In this document: piece after piece, positions 1 through 9,964 of the stretch | Layout: the number at the start of each line of letters is the position of its first letter | How positions within the stretch are numbered: position 1 is the first letter of the stretch | Source of the DNA: Fictibacillus gelatini DSM 15865 | GTDB taxonomy: Bacteria; Bacillota; Bacilli; Bacillales; Fictibacillaceae | Reading direction: 5' to 3' | Length of the DNA: 64,000 nt | Assembly (NCBI RefSeq): GCF_000430745.1 | Contig: NZ_AUMP01000002.1 | Location: 186,001-250,000, forward strand | The notes under the pieces: model-generated | Seen by the model: only the letters and a program-made list of their open reading frames with translations | Told to the model about the DNA's origin: nothing | Database searches by the model: none | Program-made: the position numbers and the translations under genes

Positions 1-683
1 CCTCCGGTAAAAAGCAACCCGCTATGGTCCAGAATGGTGGAAACTTCGCGGGCTGTTTCCGCACCTGAACAAATCAGACGAATATGTTTGCCCATCACCT
101 GTTGAATAACAGGCCGCAATAAAGGATAATGCGTACAACCGAGAATAAGCGTGTCAATTGACATTGTTTTTAACGGCTGCAGCGTTTCGCTAACAACAGA
201 GAACGTGTTCTCACTGTCAAGCTCCCCATTTTCAACAAGCGGAACAAATTTTGGGCAGGCCAAACTTTCCACTTTCACATCGCTATTAATGCTTTTAAGA
301 GCATTTTCATAAGATTTGCTGTTGATTGTACCAACAGTGCCTATTACCGCCACATGGTTGTTTTTCGTCATTTTCAAAGCAGTCCGGGCTCCGGGATGAA
401 TAACTCCCACTACAGGGATCGGAAGGCTTTTTTTAATGTCGTCAAGAACGGCCGCTGTCGCTGTATTACAGGCAATGACAAGCATTTTAATTCCTTTGTG
501 GAGCAAAAAGTCCACTAACTGCAAAGTAAATTTCCTAACCTCTTCAAGCGGTCTTGGCCCATACGGACAACGCGCGGTATCCCCTAAATAATAAATTTCT
601 TCTTTCGGAAGCTGGCGCATAATTTCTTTTGCTACCGTTAAACCTCCAACACCTGAATCAATTACTCCTATTGGTTTATCCAT
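1..683 (-). CDS. murI: Glutamate racemase (3' end cut by window)
   Basis: This gene makes D-glutamate from L-glutamate for peptidoglycan and corresponds to RacE/MurI of Bacillus. About 227 residues are visible from the ATG at 681-683; the C-terminus lies beyond base 1. The N-terminus reads [20 protein letters not shown]. Both catalytic cysteines of the racemase pair are present, in ACNTA (about Cys72) and LGCTHYPLL (about Cys183). Only a weak purine-rich ribosome site (AGAAGAGA) precedes the ATG. In B. subtilis racE sits near gerE; here the glucose PTS block lies between them. Identification is firm. Confidence 0.95.
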   Translation of the reverse strand, partial: MDKPIGVIDSGVGGLTVAKEIMRQLPKEEIYYLGDTARCPYGPRPLEEVRKFTLQLVDFLLHKGIKMLVIACNTATAAVLDDIKKSLPIPVVGVIHPGARTALKMTKNNHVAVIGTVGTINSKSYENALKSINSDVKVESLACPKFVPLVENGELDSENTFSVVSETLQPLKTMSIDTLILGCTHYPLLRPVIQQVMGKHIRLICSGAETAREVSTILDHSGLLFTG

Positions 684-804
684 TATCTCTTCTCTTCTTT
701 CTATCGCCATACTTAGATGTTTTTCCGGGTTGTTTAGCCCACTTTTTCACATCACTGCTTTTAATTAAACTATGTATCTGGTTATTCTTCAAGTCTTATA
801 AATA

Positions 805-827
805 AAGAGCTGCGAAATGCAGCTCTT
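805..827 (-). terminator. Terminator after ptsI
   Basis: A 9-bp perfect stem (AAGAGCTGC paired with GCAGCTCTT, 5-base loop) begins just beyond the ptsI stop codon. A modest T-rich tract follows on the minus strand. It closes the ptsGHI unit. Confidence 0.75.
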
Positions 828-831
828 ATTT

Positions 832-2544
832 TTAAAACGTTTCCTTGACATAAGTAATTACTTCTTCATTTGTATTTAAATTCAAGATCGTCTCGATATG
901 CTTCTCGACTTCCGCTTTTGAAAGCCTGGAAATCTGGCTTCTTGCAGGTAAAATGGAAGAAGCACTCATTGAGAATTCATCTAAACCAAGTCCTAGCAAT
1001 ATTGGAATAGCGATCGGATCACCCGCCATTTCCCCGCACATGCCAACCCATTTTCCTTCCTTATGGGCAGCATCAATGACCATTTTTACAAGTCTGAGGA
1101 TTGCAGGATTGTATGGCTGATAAAGGTATGAAACCCGTTCATTCATACGGTCTGCAGCCATCGTGTATTGTATAAGGTCATTCGTTCCAATGCTGAAAAA
1201 GTCCACTTCTTTCGCAAAGCGGTCAGCCATTACGGCCGTTGCAGGGATTTCTACCATCATTCCAACTTCAAATGAATCGGATACTTCTACTCCCTCATTG
1301 ATGAGCTTCTCTTTTTCTTCCATTAAGACAGCCTTTGCTTGCCTGAACTCATCCAATGTCGCGATCATCGGGAACATAATTTTCAAATTGCCATACCTGC
1401 TTGCCCTTAGTAATGCTCTTAGCTGCGTTCTGAATATTTCCTGTTCTTCCAGGCATAGCCGAACGGCCCTGAATCCTAAGAACGGATTCATTTCTTTTGG
1501 TAGATCGAGGTACGGCAACTCTTTGTCGCCGCCAATATCCAGGGTACGGATGACAACAGGTTTTCCTTCCATCGCCACGAGTACTTCTTTATAAGCGTTA
1601 TACTGTTCTTCTTCAGTTGGAAGCTGGTCTCTTCCCATATATAAAAATTCTGTACGGTAAAGGCCGACACCTTCACCACCATTGTTTAATACCCCTTTGA
1701 CATCTTCAGGTGTGCCAATGTTAGCAGCAAGCTCAACTCTCTTTTCGTCTTTTGTCACTGTTTTTTCGTGAAGAAGCTTGGCCCATTCGGCTTTTTGCGC
1801 ATCATATTCTTTCTGTTTTTCTTCGTAAAGAGCGATTTCATTATCATTCGGGTTGATGATAACTTCTCCATTAATGCCGTCGATAATGACGATGTTGCCG
1901 TTAGACAATTTCTTCGTTACTTGTTTTGTGCCAACGACCGCCGGTATTTCCATTGAACGCGCCATGATTGCGGAGTGTGACGTTCTGCCCCCAATATTCG
2001 TCGCAAAGCCTTTTACAAACTTTCTGTTTAATTGGGCAGTATCAGACGGTGTCAAATCATCGGCGATGACGATGACTTCTTCCGAAATATTTGCCGGTGT
2101 CATAAATTGCACGCCTAAAAGATGAGCAAGCACACGTTTAGAAACATCGCGAATATCGGCGGCTCTTTCTTTCATATATTCATTATCCATTTGTTCAAAC
2201 ATGGAAATAAACATCGAAGAAATATCATCCATCGCACTTTCGGCATTTACTTTTTCATTTTCGATTTTTCCTTTTACCGCATCAATTAACTCCGGATCTT
2301 CAAGAACGAGGAGATGAGCAGCAAAAATCGCTGCTTTATCCTCTCCAAGTTCATTAAACGCTTGATCTTTTATTTTCTCAAGCTCTCCCTTTGCCTTTTG
2401 AACTGCATTTGTAAAGCGATCGATTTCGCTTTGCACATCGCTTATTTCTTTTTTCTCGATCGTTAAATCAGGTTGTTCGAGCAGAAATGCTTTAGCAATC
2501 GCAATTCCATTTGATGCAGCAATACCTGAAATGATTTCAGACAT
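832..2544 (-). CDS. ptsI: PTS enzyme I (phosphoenolpyruvate-protein phosphotransferase)
   Basis: Enzyme I is the cytoplasmic general PTS protein that takes phosphate from phosphoenolpyruvate and passes it to HPr. It has 570 residues, the usual length. The N-terminal HPr-binding and phosphohistidine domain carries the active-site motif [13 protein letters not shown] with the phosphorylated His at residue 190. The C-terminal PEP-binding barrel shows [19 protein letters not shown] and the Cys-containing GMCGEMAGD. Its ATG shares one base with the ptsH stop (TAATG), so translation is probably coupled. It is the last gene of the ptsG-ptsH-ptsI unit and is followed by a terminator. Confidence 0.98.
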   Translation of the reverse strand: MSEIISGIAASNGIAIAKAFLLEQPDLTIEKKEISDVQSEIDRFTNAVQKAKGELEKIKDQAFNELGEDKAAIFAAHLLVLEDPELIDAVKGKIENEKVNAESAMDDISSMFISMFEQMDNEYMKERAADIRDVSKRVLAHLLGVQFMTPANISEEVIVIADDLTPSDTAQLNRKFVKGFATNIGGRTSHSAIMARSMEIPAVVGTKQVTKKLSNGNIVIIDGINGEVIINPNDNEIALYEEKQKEYDAQKAEWAKLLHEKTVTKDEKRVELAANIGTPEDVKGVLNNGGEGVGLYRTEFLYMGRDQLPTEEEQYNAYKEVLVAMEGKPVVIRTLDIGGDKELPYLDLPKEMNPFLGFRAVRLCLEEQEIFRTQLRALLRASRYGNLKIMFPMIATLDEFRQAKAVLMEEKEKLINEGVEVSDSFEVGMMVEIPATAVMADRFAKEVDFFSIGTNDLIQYTMAADRMNERVSYLYQPYNPAILRLVKMVIDAAHKEGKWVGMCGEMAGDPIAIPILLGLGLDEFSMSASSILPARSQISRLSKAEVEKHIETILNLNTNEEVITYVKETF

Positions 2545-2810
2545 TACTCACCAAGTCCTTCCTTCTTCATAATTGCTTCAATCGCTGAAATTGCCTCTTC
2601 GCTGTCAGCGCCTTCCGCTTTCACAACAATTTCTGCACCGCTTGGGATGCCAAGACTCATAACTCCCATTATCGATTTCAAATTGACGCTTTTCCCGTTA
2701 TACTCAAGCGTAATATCAGAACTGAATTGCCCCGCCTGATTTACTAGAGATGTTGCGGGACGCGCATGAATTCCAGAATCACTTGTTACTTTAAATGTTT
2801 TTTCTGCCAT
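2544..2810 (-). CDS. ptsH: Phosphocarrier protein HPr
   Basis: HPr is an 88-residue phosphocarrier between enzyme I and the sugar-specific EIIA domains. It also acts as the carbon-catabolite-repression signal. His15 (SGIHARPAT), the catalytic phosphorylation site, and Ser46 ([10 protein letters not shown]), the HPr-kinase site used with CcpA, are both at the canonical positions. The start chosen is the ATG at 2808-2810, preceded by AAAGAGGT; a longer in-frame reading begins inside the ptsG stop region and has no family support. The gene follows ptsG closely and overlaps ptsI by one base. Confidence 0.97.
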   Translation of the reverse strand: MAEKTFKVTSDSGIHARPATSLVNQAGQFSSDITLEYNGKSVNLKSIMGVMSLGIPSGAEIVVKAEGADSEEAISAIEAIMKKEGLGE

Positions 2811-2833
2811 AATTAAAAACCTCTTTCCACTCA

Positions 2834-4882
2834 TTATTTTTTAATTGCAATTATATTTTCTTCACCTTTTGTCACATTTCCTGTTTTTTCGAGTTGAATC
2901 GCTTCCCCTTCTGACAGATTGGTAAAGACAATCGGTGTAATGATAGAAGGTACACGTTCCTTCACTTCAGAAATGTTCACTTCCAACAATTTCTGCCCTT
3001 GTTTAACCGTGTCGCCTTCTTTTACAAACGTTTCAAAACCTTCTCCATTTAATTTAACCGTATCAATTCCAAAATGAATTAAAATTTCACGGCCATCTTC
3101 GGATTCGAGTCCAATCGCGTGCTTCGTCGGAAAGACGTTCACTACTTTGCCGTTAACCGGTGATACGACTGTACCATTTGTAGGTTCGACAGCAAAGCCG
3201 TCACCCATCATTTTTTCGGAGAAAACTTGATCCGGGACTTCCGTGATCGGAAGCAATTTTCCGTCTAACGGTGCTGCAATACTTTCTTGCTTTTTTTTCT
3301 TTTTGAAAAACACGTCAGTTTCGTCTCCCTCTTCTTTATCTTTTTTGGCGATAATCACCTTACCATCTATTATATCTTTAATTTCACTTTTAATCGTATC
3401 AGAACGCGTTCCAAAAATGGCTTGAATGTTATTTCCCATTTCAAGGACGCCCGATGCACCAAGCTTTTTCAAGCGGTTTTTATCGACATTTTTTGCATCT
3501 TTTACAGATACGCGAAGACGAGTAATACAAGCATCAAGATTTGTCAAATTTTCCTTTCCGCCAAGTGCTTCAAGAATGTTAGCGGCAAGTGAATCTTTTT
3601 CGGATTCGGAGCCCTTTGTTTCCTCTCCTTCTTCCACTACTTCTCGTCCCGGCGTTTTTAAATTAAATTTCCGAATGGCAAACCGGAATCCGAAATAATA
3701 AATCACTGCAAATACGAGACCTACGATAATGGCGAGCCACCATCTTGTCCGGCCTTGAAAAACGCCGAAAAGAAGAAAATCAATGACACCGCCAGAGAAT
3801 GTCAATCCAATTTTTACATTTAAGATTTGCATGATCATAAATGAAAGACCAGCAAAAATACAATGAATGCCAAATAACACTGGTGCGACGAATAAAAATG
3901 AAAACTCAATCGGTTCCGTTATCCCGGTTAAAAAAGATGTTAAAGCGGCGGAACCCATTATACCAGCAACCATTTTCTTATGTTCTGGCCGCGCTTCGTG
4001 GTAAATCGCGAGAGCTGCGGCTGGCAGACCAAACATCATAAACGGGAATTTGCCGGTCATAAATGTTCCAGCAGTTAGCGGAACGCCATCCTTTAATTGC
4101 TCAAAGAAAATTCGCTGGTCACCATGAACCACTTGTCCTGCTTTGTTTACATACTCGCCAAATTCATACCAGAACGGGGCATAAAAAATGTGGTGCAATC
4201 CAAAAGGAATAAGTGCCCGTTCAATGACACCAAAAACAAAAGCTGCGAGTGTTCTATTTTGGTCAATCATGGCATGCGAAAATGCATTTAAGCCATTTTG
4301 GATAGGCGGCCAAACAAAGATCATAATAATTCCCAATGCAATGGATGTAACCGCTGTAATAATCGGAACAAATCGTTTTCCTCCAAAAAAACCTAAATAC
4401 GGGGGCAAATCGATATTATGAAACCGTTTATATAAAGATGCGGCCAAAATACCGATGATAATGCCTCCAAAGACACCCGTCTGCAATGTTGGAATGCCTA
4501 ATACCGAGGCAATTGCCTGATCATGTCCGGATTCTGCAGCTTTAAGGGTAACCCCTTTCAAAACACCCATTGTCACATTCATCATTAAGAAGCCGACAAT
4601 GGCTGCAAGCCCGGCCACCCCTTCACCACCGGCAAGCCCTACCGCTACCCCTACGGCAAAGAGAAGCGCTAAGTTTGAAAACACAATGTTGCCGCATTGT
4701 TCCATTACCTGGGCGATCATTTGTACCCAATGAACATCAAGGGCAGGAAACTTTTCTAATGTTGCAGGATTTTGTATCGCGTTGCCGAATCCTAACAATA
4801 ATCCAGCCGCAGGCAAGATCGCAACAGGGAGCATTAATGCTTTACCTACACGTTGCAAGACTCCAAAAAACTTCTTCCACAT
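2834..4882 (-). CDS. ptsG: Glucose-specific PTS permease, EIICBA
   Basis: This 682-residue membrane permease imports glucose and phosphorylates it to glucose 6-phosphate. Domains run EIIC (residues 1 to about 405, hydrophobic, sugar motif [10 protein letters not shown]), EIIB (about 430-510, phosphorylated Cys452 in LDACITRLR), then a lysine-rich linker and EIIA (about 535-682, active His603 in [11 protein letters not shown]). The ATG is preceded by GGAGGATCCTAG, a strong ribosome site. Upstream is a GlcT-type antiterminator/terminator, so expression should be glucose-induced through GlcT. ptsH and ptsI follow in the same unit. Confidence 0.97.
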   Translation of the reverse strand: MWKKFFGVLQRVGKALMLPVAILPAAGLLLGFGNAIQNPATLEKFPALDVHWVQMIAQVMEQCGNIVFSNLALLFAVGVAVGLAGGEGVAGLAAIVGFLMMNVTMGVLKGVTLKAAESGHDQAIASVLGIPTLQTGVFGGIIIGILAASLYKRFHNIDLPPYLGFFGGKRFVPIITAVTSIALGIIMIFVWPPIQNGLNAFSHAMIDQNRTLAAFVFGVIERALIPFGLHHIFYAPFWYEFGEYVNKAGQVVHGDQRIFFEQLKDGVPLTAGTFMTGKFPFMMFGLPAAALAIYHEARPEHKKMVAGIMGSAALTSFLTGITEPIEFSFLFVAPVLFGIHCIFAGLSFMIMQILNVKIGLTFSGGVIDFLLFGVFQGRTRWWLAIIVGLVFAVIYYFGFRFAIRKFNLKTPGREVVEEGEETKGSESEKDSLAANILEALGGKENLTNLDACITRLRVSVKDAKNVDKNRLKKLGASGVLEMGNNIQAIFGTRSDTIKSEIKDIIDGKVIIAKKDKEEGDETDVFFKKKKKQESIAAPLDGKLLPITEVPDQVFSEKMMGDGFAVEPTNGTVVSPVNGKVVNVFPTKHAIGLESEDGREILIHFGIDTVKLNGEGFETFVKEGDTVKQGQKLLEVNISEVKERVPSIITPIVFTNLSEGEAIQLEKTGNVTKGEENIIAIKK

Positions 4883-4904
4883 CTAGGATCCTCCTTTTTT
4901 GTAA

Positions 4905-5015
4905 TGTAAACAAAAAAGGCATGAATGAATAGACGTCATTACTTAACGGGCATTGATTTACCCATTAAATAATCACCATCGTCTTTTCACTCATGCCTGA
5001 TCGAATCAGTAACAC
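4905..5015 (-). promoter_or_regulatory. ptsG leader: GlcT RNA antiterminator target (RAT) and terminator
   Basis: On the minus strand an AGGCATGAGTGAAAAGACG arm (4980-4998) pairs with the arm at 4917-4935 and is followed by TTTTTTG, forming a Rho-independent terminator. A nested hairpin lies between the arms. The stretch at 4988-5015 (GTGTTACTGATTCG, then ATCAGGCATGAG) closely resembles the B. subtilis ptsG RAT and overlaps the terminator's 5' arm. The arrangement fits the known GlcT mechanism: protein bound to RAT blocks terminator folding. Confidence 0.85.
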
Positions 5016-5035
5016 GCAAATAAAGATTGTTTATT

Positions 5036-5878
5036 TTATTGGGGTGAAAGCCTTTGCAAATGCAATGTTAAATAAACCGCTTCCGCATTAGATACTGGTT
5101 TATTTAATTCATTTTGCATAATCTTCATTAGCTTCCACGCAAGATTATAGCATATCGGATATTCTTCTTTCAACAGCTTTGCCAATTTTTCTTGTTTTTC
5201 TGTATAATCGTCTCCCTGCTCAATTCGTTCAATGGCATAACGTAAATGTCTGACTAGCCGAAGAAAGTTAATGCTTTCATAATCGATTTCGACTTGAAGA
5301 GAATCCTCAATCACTTGAATGAGCCGGTTCACTAATCGGGAGCGGTGATTAATGTCACTAATATTTTTATTGGTAATTGCACTATGGATATGAAGTGCGA
5401 TAAAGCCAATTTCCCCTTCTGGAAGCCTGATCCCAATTTTTTGCCATATCATATCAATTACTTCTTTCGCGATCTTATATTCGGTTGGATAGATCGTTTT
5501 TGTTTCTGCAAGAAACGGATTTTTAATATCCATCCCTTGTTCGATTCTTTTAATGGCAAATGCGATATGGTCGGTTAAGGCAATATGAATATGTTTATAT
5601 AGTTTCGTCTGCAATCTTGTTTCAATAAGGGTAATGACTTCATTAATGGCGTCCAAAACTTTGTCGTCGATGGAATGAATTAAATTCAAATATTGCTCTT
5701 TTTCTTTTTGCGTACTTAACACGTACAGCTTGTCCACCATTTCCTCTGAAATCGTATCGCCTTTCTTCTTTCCAAAGCCGATTCCTTTTCCTATCATGAT
5801 CAGTTCCGAATACTGCATGTTGCCAGCGATAACAACATTGTTATTTAACACTTTTTTCACTTGAAATGATCCATTCAT
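5036..5878 (-). CDS. glcT: Transcription antiterminator GlcT (BglG family)
   Basis: GlcT is an RNA-binding antiterminator controlling ptsG. Its 280 residues divide into an N-terminal CAT RNA-binding domain (about 1-60, MNGSFQVKKVLNNNVV) and two PTS regulation domains. Conserved histidines lie in PRD1 (HIHIALTDHI) and PRD2 (LHIHSAI and LTLHLQRL contexts). The ATG at 5876-5878 is chosen because AAAGGG lies nine bases upstream and the family starts MNGSF; an in-frame TTG three codons earlier is too near the ribosome site. It sits immediately upstream of its target ptsG. Confidence 0.95.
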   Translation of the reverse strand: MNGSFQVKKVLNNNVVIAGNMQYSELIMIGKGIGFGKKKGDTISEEMVDKLYVLSTQKEKEQYLNLIHSIDDKVLDAINEVITLIETRLQTKLYKHIHIALTDHIAFAIKRIEQGMDIKNPFLAETKTIYPTEYKIAKEVIDMIWQKIGIRLPEGEIGFIALHIHSAITNKNISDINHRSRLVNRLIQVIEDSLQVEIDYESINFLRLVRHLRYAIERIEQGDDYTEKQEKLAKLLKEEYPICYNLAWKLMKIMQNELNKPVSNAEAVYLTLHLQRLSPQ

Positions 5879-5928
5879 CCCATACAACCCTTTCCCCGAT
5901 CTACCTGAAAAAATATCACAATGGTTTC

Positions 5929-5957
5929 ATCATAGCTTAACTGTCTTTGTTTATCAA
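5929..5957 (-). promoter_or_regulatory. Sigma-A-type promoter of glcT
   Basis: TTGATA (5952-5957) and TATGAT (5929-5934) are separated by 17 bases on the minus strand, about 50 bases upstream of the glcT start. This is sequence match only. Confidence 0.6.
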
Positions 5958-6011
5958 ATGCAAAACGTGGAATTAGGAAATTGGATGAACTTTATAAAGA
6001 TCGAATAGAAA

Positions 6012-6040
6012 GAAAACGGCTTTCAAGGAAAGCCGTTTTC
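6012..6040 (-). terminator. Terminator after gerE
   Basis: A perfect 12-bp stem (GAAAACGGCTTT with its complement) begins three bases past the gerE stop. T-rich sequence follows on the minus strand. Confidence 0.75.
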
Positions 6041-6043
6041 CGA

Positions 6044-6268
6044 CTAAATCTCAAGTTCTCCAAGCCTCAAAAGTTCTACAACGGCTTGAGAGCGCCCTTT
6101 CACCCCAAGCTTTTGCATCGTGTTGGAAATATGGTTTCTGACTGTTTTCTCACTTATAAACAGCTGTTCTGCTATTTCCTTTGTGGTTTTATCCTGGACC
6201 AAGAGTTCGAAAACTTCTCTCTCTCTTTTTGTAAGTAGAGGCTTCGGTCGGTAGTGTTTCTCTTTCAA
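6044..6268 (-). CDS. gerE: Spore-coat transcriptional regulator GerE
   Basis: GerE is a small LuxR/FixJ-type DNA-binding protein that acts last in the mother-cell sporulation cascade and regulates coat genes with sigma-K. The 74-residue form starts at TTG (6266-6268), ten bases after AGGAGG, and gives MKEKHYRPKPLLTKREREVF, matching the known N-terminus. A GTG three codons earlier overlaps the ribosome site and is less likely. The helix-turn-helix runs through KTTKEIAEQLFISEKTVRNH. A sigma-K-like promoter lies upstream. Confidence 0.96.
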   Translation of the reverse strand: MKEKHYRPKPLLTKREREVFELLVQDKTTKEIAEQLFISEKTVRNHISNTMQKLGVKGRSQAVVELLRLGELEI

Positions 6269-6334
6269 TGATTTCACCCCTCCTTGCTAGGGATTAAAGA
6301 ACTGCCAACGTAGATTGGAAGTATTTAGTCAACA

Positions 6335-6363
6335 TATAGTATGTAAATTCGTTTTTAGGAGTG
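6335..6363 (-). promoter_or_regulatory. Sigma-K-like promoter of gerE
   Basis: The minus strand has CATACTATA (6335-6343), matching the sigma-K -10 consensus CATANNNTA. A CAC core (6361-6363) lies 17 bases further upstream as the -35. Its position fits the known sigma-K control of gerE. Confidence 0.65.
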
Positions 6364-6410
6364 ACTTGTAATCCCGAAAAAGTCGGGAATTTGTGTCTAT
6401 TTCTCATGAA

Positions 6411-6478
6411 AAAAAGCCCATTTTTTAGAAAACGGGCTTCCTTTAATAAAACAAAGGCCTCCTCAAAGAGGAGACCTT
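6411..6478 (-). terminator. Tandem terminators after sdhB
   Basis: Two hairpins follow the sdhB stop. The first is at 6454-6478 (AAGGTCTCCTC with AGGAGGCCTT, then TTTGTTTTATT). The second is around 6411-6439 (GCCCGTTTT with AAAAAATGGGC, then seven Ts). Together they insulate gerE from the sdh operon. Confidence 0.85.
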
Positions 6479-6482
6479 CGTT

Positions 6483-7241
6483 TTATTTATCACTACCAAA
6501 GAAATTTCTGAACGATTGAATCGTTGTTTCACGGTTTAATGATGCGATTGAAGTTGTAAGCGGAATACCTTTCGGGCATGACTGCACGCAGTTTTGCGAG
6601 TTACCGCACGATGCAAGACCGCCTTCACCCATAATAGCATTTAAGCGTTCCGCTTTATTCATTGCTCCAGTTGGATGGGCATTAAATAAACGAACTTGAG
6701 AAAGTGGTGCAGGACCGATAAAGTCGGATTTGCTGTTAACGTTCGGACACGCTTCTAAGCAAACTCCACAAGTCATGCATTTCGAAAGTTCATACGCCCA
6801 TTGACGCTTCGGCTCCGGCATGCGCGGCCCTTCTCCTAAATCGTAAGTACCGTCAATTGGAATCCATGCCTTTACTCGCTTAAGCGCATCAAACATACGG
6901 CTCCGGTCAATCGCAAGGTCTCTGACAACAGGGAATGTTTTCATCGGCTCAAGGCGAATAGGCTGTTCTAAATTATCAATAAGAGCCGTACAAGATTGGC
7001 GCGGCTTGCCATTAATAACCATTGAACATGCACCGCACACTTCTTCCAAACAGTTCATTTCCCAATATACCGGGGTAGTCGCTTCACCTTTTGAGTTTAC
7101 CGGGTTACGACGAATTTCCATTAATGCGGAAATAACGTTCATATTCGGACGATATGGAATTTCAAATTCTTCCTGGTACGGGGCAGTTTCCGGACTATTT
7201 TGTCTGGTGATGATAAATTTAACCGTTTTTTGGCTCATCAT
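6483..7241 (-). CDS. sdhB: Succinate dehydrogenase iron-sulfur subunit
   Basis: SdhB carries electrons from the flavoprotein subunit to the membrane cytochrome b in complex II. All three clusters are visible in 252 residues: [2Fe-2S] ligands Cys64, 69, 72 and 84; the CMTCGVCLEAC group at 155-165; and C212, C218 and C222 for the [3Fe-4S]/[4Fe-4S] sites. The start ATGATG overlaps the sdhA TGA, so translation is coupled. AAGGGGG inside the end of sdhA is the ribosome site. Operon order is sdhC-sdhA-sdhB as in B. subtilis. Confidence 0.98.
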   Translation of the reverse strand: MMSQKTVKFIITRQNSPETAPYQEEFEIPYRPNMNVISALMEIRRNPVNSKGEATTPVYWEMNCLEEVCGACSMVINGKPRQSCTALIDNLEQPIRLEPMKTFPVVRDLAIDRSRMFDALKRVKAWIPIDGTYDLGEGPRMPEPKRQWAYELSKCMTCGVCLEACPNVNSKSDFIGPAPLSQVRLFNAHPTGAMNKAERLNAIMGEGGLASCGNSQNCVQSCPKGIPLTTSIASLNRETTIQSFRNFFGSDK

Positions 7242-9004
7242 TTTTTACCCCCTTCGCTTTTTTTAGAATAGTCACGTACACGAGGTTTAATATATTGAAT
7301 GTCGACTTCTTCATATTCGAAGTCAGGGCCATTTTTCGCAGGATTAAACTTCGCTTTCGTTGTTTTTAGCCATTCTTCATCATTACGTTCCGGGAATTCC
7401 GGTTTGTAATGGGCGCCACGGCTTTCGTTACGGTTATAAGCTCCTAATGTGATAACGCGGGCCAATTGAAGCATATTCCAAAGCTGGCGTGTAAACGCTG
7501 CACCCTGGTTGCTCCATTTAGCAGTGTCGTTAATATTAATTTTTTGGTAACGTTCCATTAATTCTTGAATTTTTTCATCTGTTTTAAGCAGTTTATCATT
7601 ATAACGTACAACCGTTACGTTGTCGGTCATCCATTCTCCGAGCTCTTTATGAAGAACATAAGCATTTTCATTGCCGTCCATGCTCATAATGTTATCAAAC
7701 TTCTCTTGTTCCCTGCGGACTTGCAGCTCAAACACGGAAGAAGAAATATCATCAGACGATTTTTCAAGACCATTAATATAGTTAACCGCATTTGGTCCAG
7801 TAATCATACCACCGTAGATTGCAGATAGAAGCGAGTTTGCACCTAGACGGTTGGCTCCATGATATTGATATTCACATTCTCCACAAGCGAAAAGTCCAGG
7901 AATGTTGGTCATTTGATTAAAGTCAACCCACATGCCGCCCATTGAATAGTGAACAGCAGGGAAGATTTTCATCGGAACTTTACGCGGATCATCACCCGTG
8001 AATTTTTCATAGATCTCAATGATTCCGCCTAATTTTACATCTAACTCATGCGGATCTTTATGAGAAAGGTCAAGATAGACCATGTTTTCCCCATTCAGTC
8101 CAAGTTTCATATCTACGCACACATGGAAAATTTCACGTGTCGCAATATCACGTGGCACAAGGTTACCGTATGCAGGATATTTTTCTTCAAGGAAATACCA
8201 TGGTTTTCCATCTTTGTACGTCCAAATACGTCCACCTTCACCGCGGGCAGATTCACTCATTAAACGCAGTTTGTCATCCCCAGGAATTGCCGTCGGGTGG
8301 ATTTGAATAAATTCACCGTTTGCATAATAAACGCCTTGTTGATAAAGAGACGATGCAGCTGTACCCGTATTGATAACGGAGTTCGTCGACTTACCGAAAA
8401 TGATTCCAGGCCCGCCTGAAGCCATGATAACGGCATCAGCAGCAAAACTATGGATTTCCATTGTTTTTAGGTTTTGCGCTGTAATTCCCCGGCATACCCC
8501 TTCATCGTCGAGAACAGCGGATAAAAAGTCCCAGCCTTCATATTTTGTTACAAGACCGGCAACTTCATGGCGACGCACCTGCTCATCTAGCGCATAAAGC
8601 AATTGTTGTCCAGTCGTCGCCCCGGCAAACGCCGTTCTATGATGCTGTGTTCCCCCGAACCGACGGAAATCGAGAAGACCTTCCGGTGTACGGTTGAACA
8701 TAACACCCATACGGTCCATTAAATGAATGATCCCTGGTGCTGCTTCACACATTCCTTTAACTGGAGTCTGATTGGCTAAGAAGTCACCACCGTATACTGT
8801 ATCATCAAAATGGATCCATGGAGAATCCCCTTCACCTTTTGTATTGACGGCACCATTGATTCCCCCCTGTGCACAAACAGAGTGAGAACGCTTTACTGGT
8901 ACGAGTGAAAATAAATCTACGTTCACACCGGCTTCAGCTGCCTTAATAGTTGCCATCAACCCGGCAAGACCTCCGCCGACAATTATAATTTTTCCTTTAC
9001 TCAT
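7238..9004 (-). CDS. sdhA: Succinate dehydrogenase flavoprotein subunit
   Basis: SdhA oxidises succinate to fumarate using covalently bound FAD. It has 588 residues, with the dinucleotide-binding motif GGGLAGLMATIKAAEAG at the N-terminus and the FAD-linking His41 in SHSVCAQGGINGA. Substrate-site motifs include HPTAIPGDDKLRLMSE and the arginine-rich ARGEGGRIW. It lies 16 bases after sdhC and overlaps sdhB by four bases, in a three-gene complex II operon. Confidence 0.98.
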   Translation of the reverse strand: MSKGKIIIVGGGLAGLMATIKAAEAGVNVDLFSLVPVKRSHSVCAQGGINGAVNTKGEGDSPWIHFDDTVYGGDFLANQTPVKGMCEAAPGIIHLMDRMGVMFNRTPEGLLDFRRFGGTQHHRTAFAGATTGQQLLYALDEQVRRHEVAGLVTKYEGWDFLSAVLDDEGVCRGITAQNLKTMEIHSFAADAVIMASGGPGIIFGKSTNSVINTGTAASSLYQQGVYYANGEFIQIHPTAIPGDDKLRLMSESARGEGGRIWTYKDGKPWYFLEEKYPAYGNLVPRDIATREIFHVCVDMKLGLNGENMVYLDLSHKDPHELDVKLGGIIEIYEKFTGDDPRKVPMKIFPAVHYSMGGMWVDFNQMTNIPGLFACGECEYQYHGANRLGANSLLSAIYGGMITGPNAVNYINGLEKSSDDISSSVFELQVRREQEKFDNIMSMDGNENAYVLHKELGEWMTDNVTVVRYNDKLLKTDEKIQELMERYQKININDTAKWSNQGAAFTRQLWNMLQLARVITLGAYNRNESRGAHYKPEFPERNDEEWLKTTKAKFNPAKNGPDFEYEEVDIQYIKPRVRDYSKKSEGGKK

Positions 9005-9020
9005 GCTGGTTCACCCCTTC

Positions 9021-9632
9021 TTAAATAAATGCGAAAATGGTTCGAACACTAATAATCGCAAGCGCTAAAAAGACGATCATTGTGAAGTAAGTGGATACTC
9101 TCTGTGAACGAGGCGAAACCGTAAGCCCCCAACTTACCATAAATGACCAAAGTCCGTTCGCAAAATGAAACACAGTTGAAAGAACCCCGATCAAATAAAT
9201 AACGACCATTACGGGAGAACTTAAAATGTCGTGCATCATGTCATAGTTTAATTCCGTTTGACCAAGTGCATAGCGAATACGCGTTTCCCACACATGCCAA
9301 GCAAGGAAAATTAAAGTGATTACACCTGTTACACGTTGGAGAAGGAACATCCAGTTGCGAAAATAGCTTAATCTGCCTACATTGTTTTTCGCTGTAAAAA
9401 CAATATAAAGTCCATAAATCGCATGAAAAAGTAATGGTAAATAAATTAAAAGAAATTCCAATACGATGAGGAACGGAAGGTTTTCCATAAAGTTTACCGC
9501 TTTATTAAAGGAACCCGCACCTCTAGTCGCAAAATGGTTTACCGTTAAGTGCACCAATAGGAAAAGACCGACTGGAATCACTCCGAGTAATGAGTGAAGT
9601 CTTCTGTTAAAAAAATCTCGGCTGCCTGCCAT
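9021..9632 (-). CDS. sdhC: Succinate dehydrogenase cytochrome b558 subunit
   Basis: SdhC is the di-heme membrane anchor that passes electrons from SdhB to menaquinone. It has 203 residues and about five transmembrane segments. The four histidines expected as axial heme ligands in the Bacillus-type subunit are at 28, 70, 113 and 156. AAGGGGG stands before the ATG. It is first in sdhCAB, behind a good sigma-A promoter and a 150-base leader. Confidence 0.97.
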   Translation of the reverse strand: MAGSRDFFNRRLHSLLGVIPVGLFLLVHLTVNHFATRGAGSFNKAVNFMENLPFLIVLEFLLIYLPLLFHAIYGLYIVFTAKNNVGRLSYFRNWMFLLQRVTGVITLIFLAWHVWETRIRYALGQTELNYDMMHDILSSPVMVVIYLIGVLSTVFHFANGLWSFMVSWGLTVSPRSQRVSTYFTMIVFLALAIISVRTIFAFI

Positions 9633-9817
9633 ACGTTTTTTGCCCCCTTTTAAAAATTACTGTGGAATAGTGGTTTCGCGTTACTTATAAGTTGGTAGCG
9701 CTTATAAGCAGGTTCTCCTTCATGTGTGTTGTAAACAGATGCGTTTAAAAAATAGTTTTACCAACATTGCAACTATGTAACAATGTACATTTTACTCTCA
9801 TCGTTTGACACCGTCAA
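9633..9817 (-). promoter_or_regulatory. sdhCAB promoter and leader
   Basis: TTGACG (9812-9817) and TAAAAT (9789-9794) with a 17-base spacer form a strong sigma-A promoter for sdhC. The roughly 150-base leader contains two perfect 10-bp palindromes, ACTTATAAGT (9683-9692) and GCTTATAAGC (9700-9709). Their shared CTTATAAG cores could pair with each other as an 8-bp hairpin. The remainder up to yslB (9818-9964) shows a TATAAT at 9935-9940 that may serve yslB, and nothing else recognisable. Confidence 0.7.
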
Positions 9818-9964
9818 GGAAACATCGACAAGAAATAGGCGAAAACCGTTGATAAAACTAGCCATTATGCGGATTCTAAATTTCGATATTTTTCGACACA
9901 CTCGCTATATATAGTGTTATCGTATTTTTCGAGATATAATAAAGGAAGAGAAAGAGGGGATAAC

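Noticed and set aside
9661-9715. A CcpA cre site in the sdh leader (TGGTAGCGCTTATA)
   Set aside because: It misses conserved cre positions, and the palindromic CTTATAAG boxes describe the site better.
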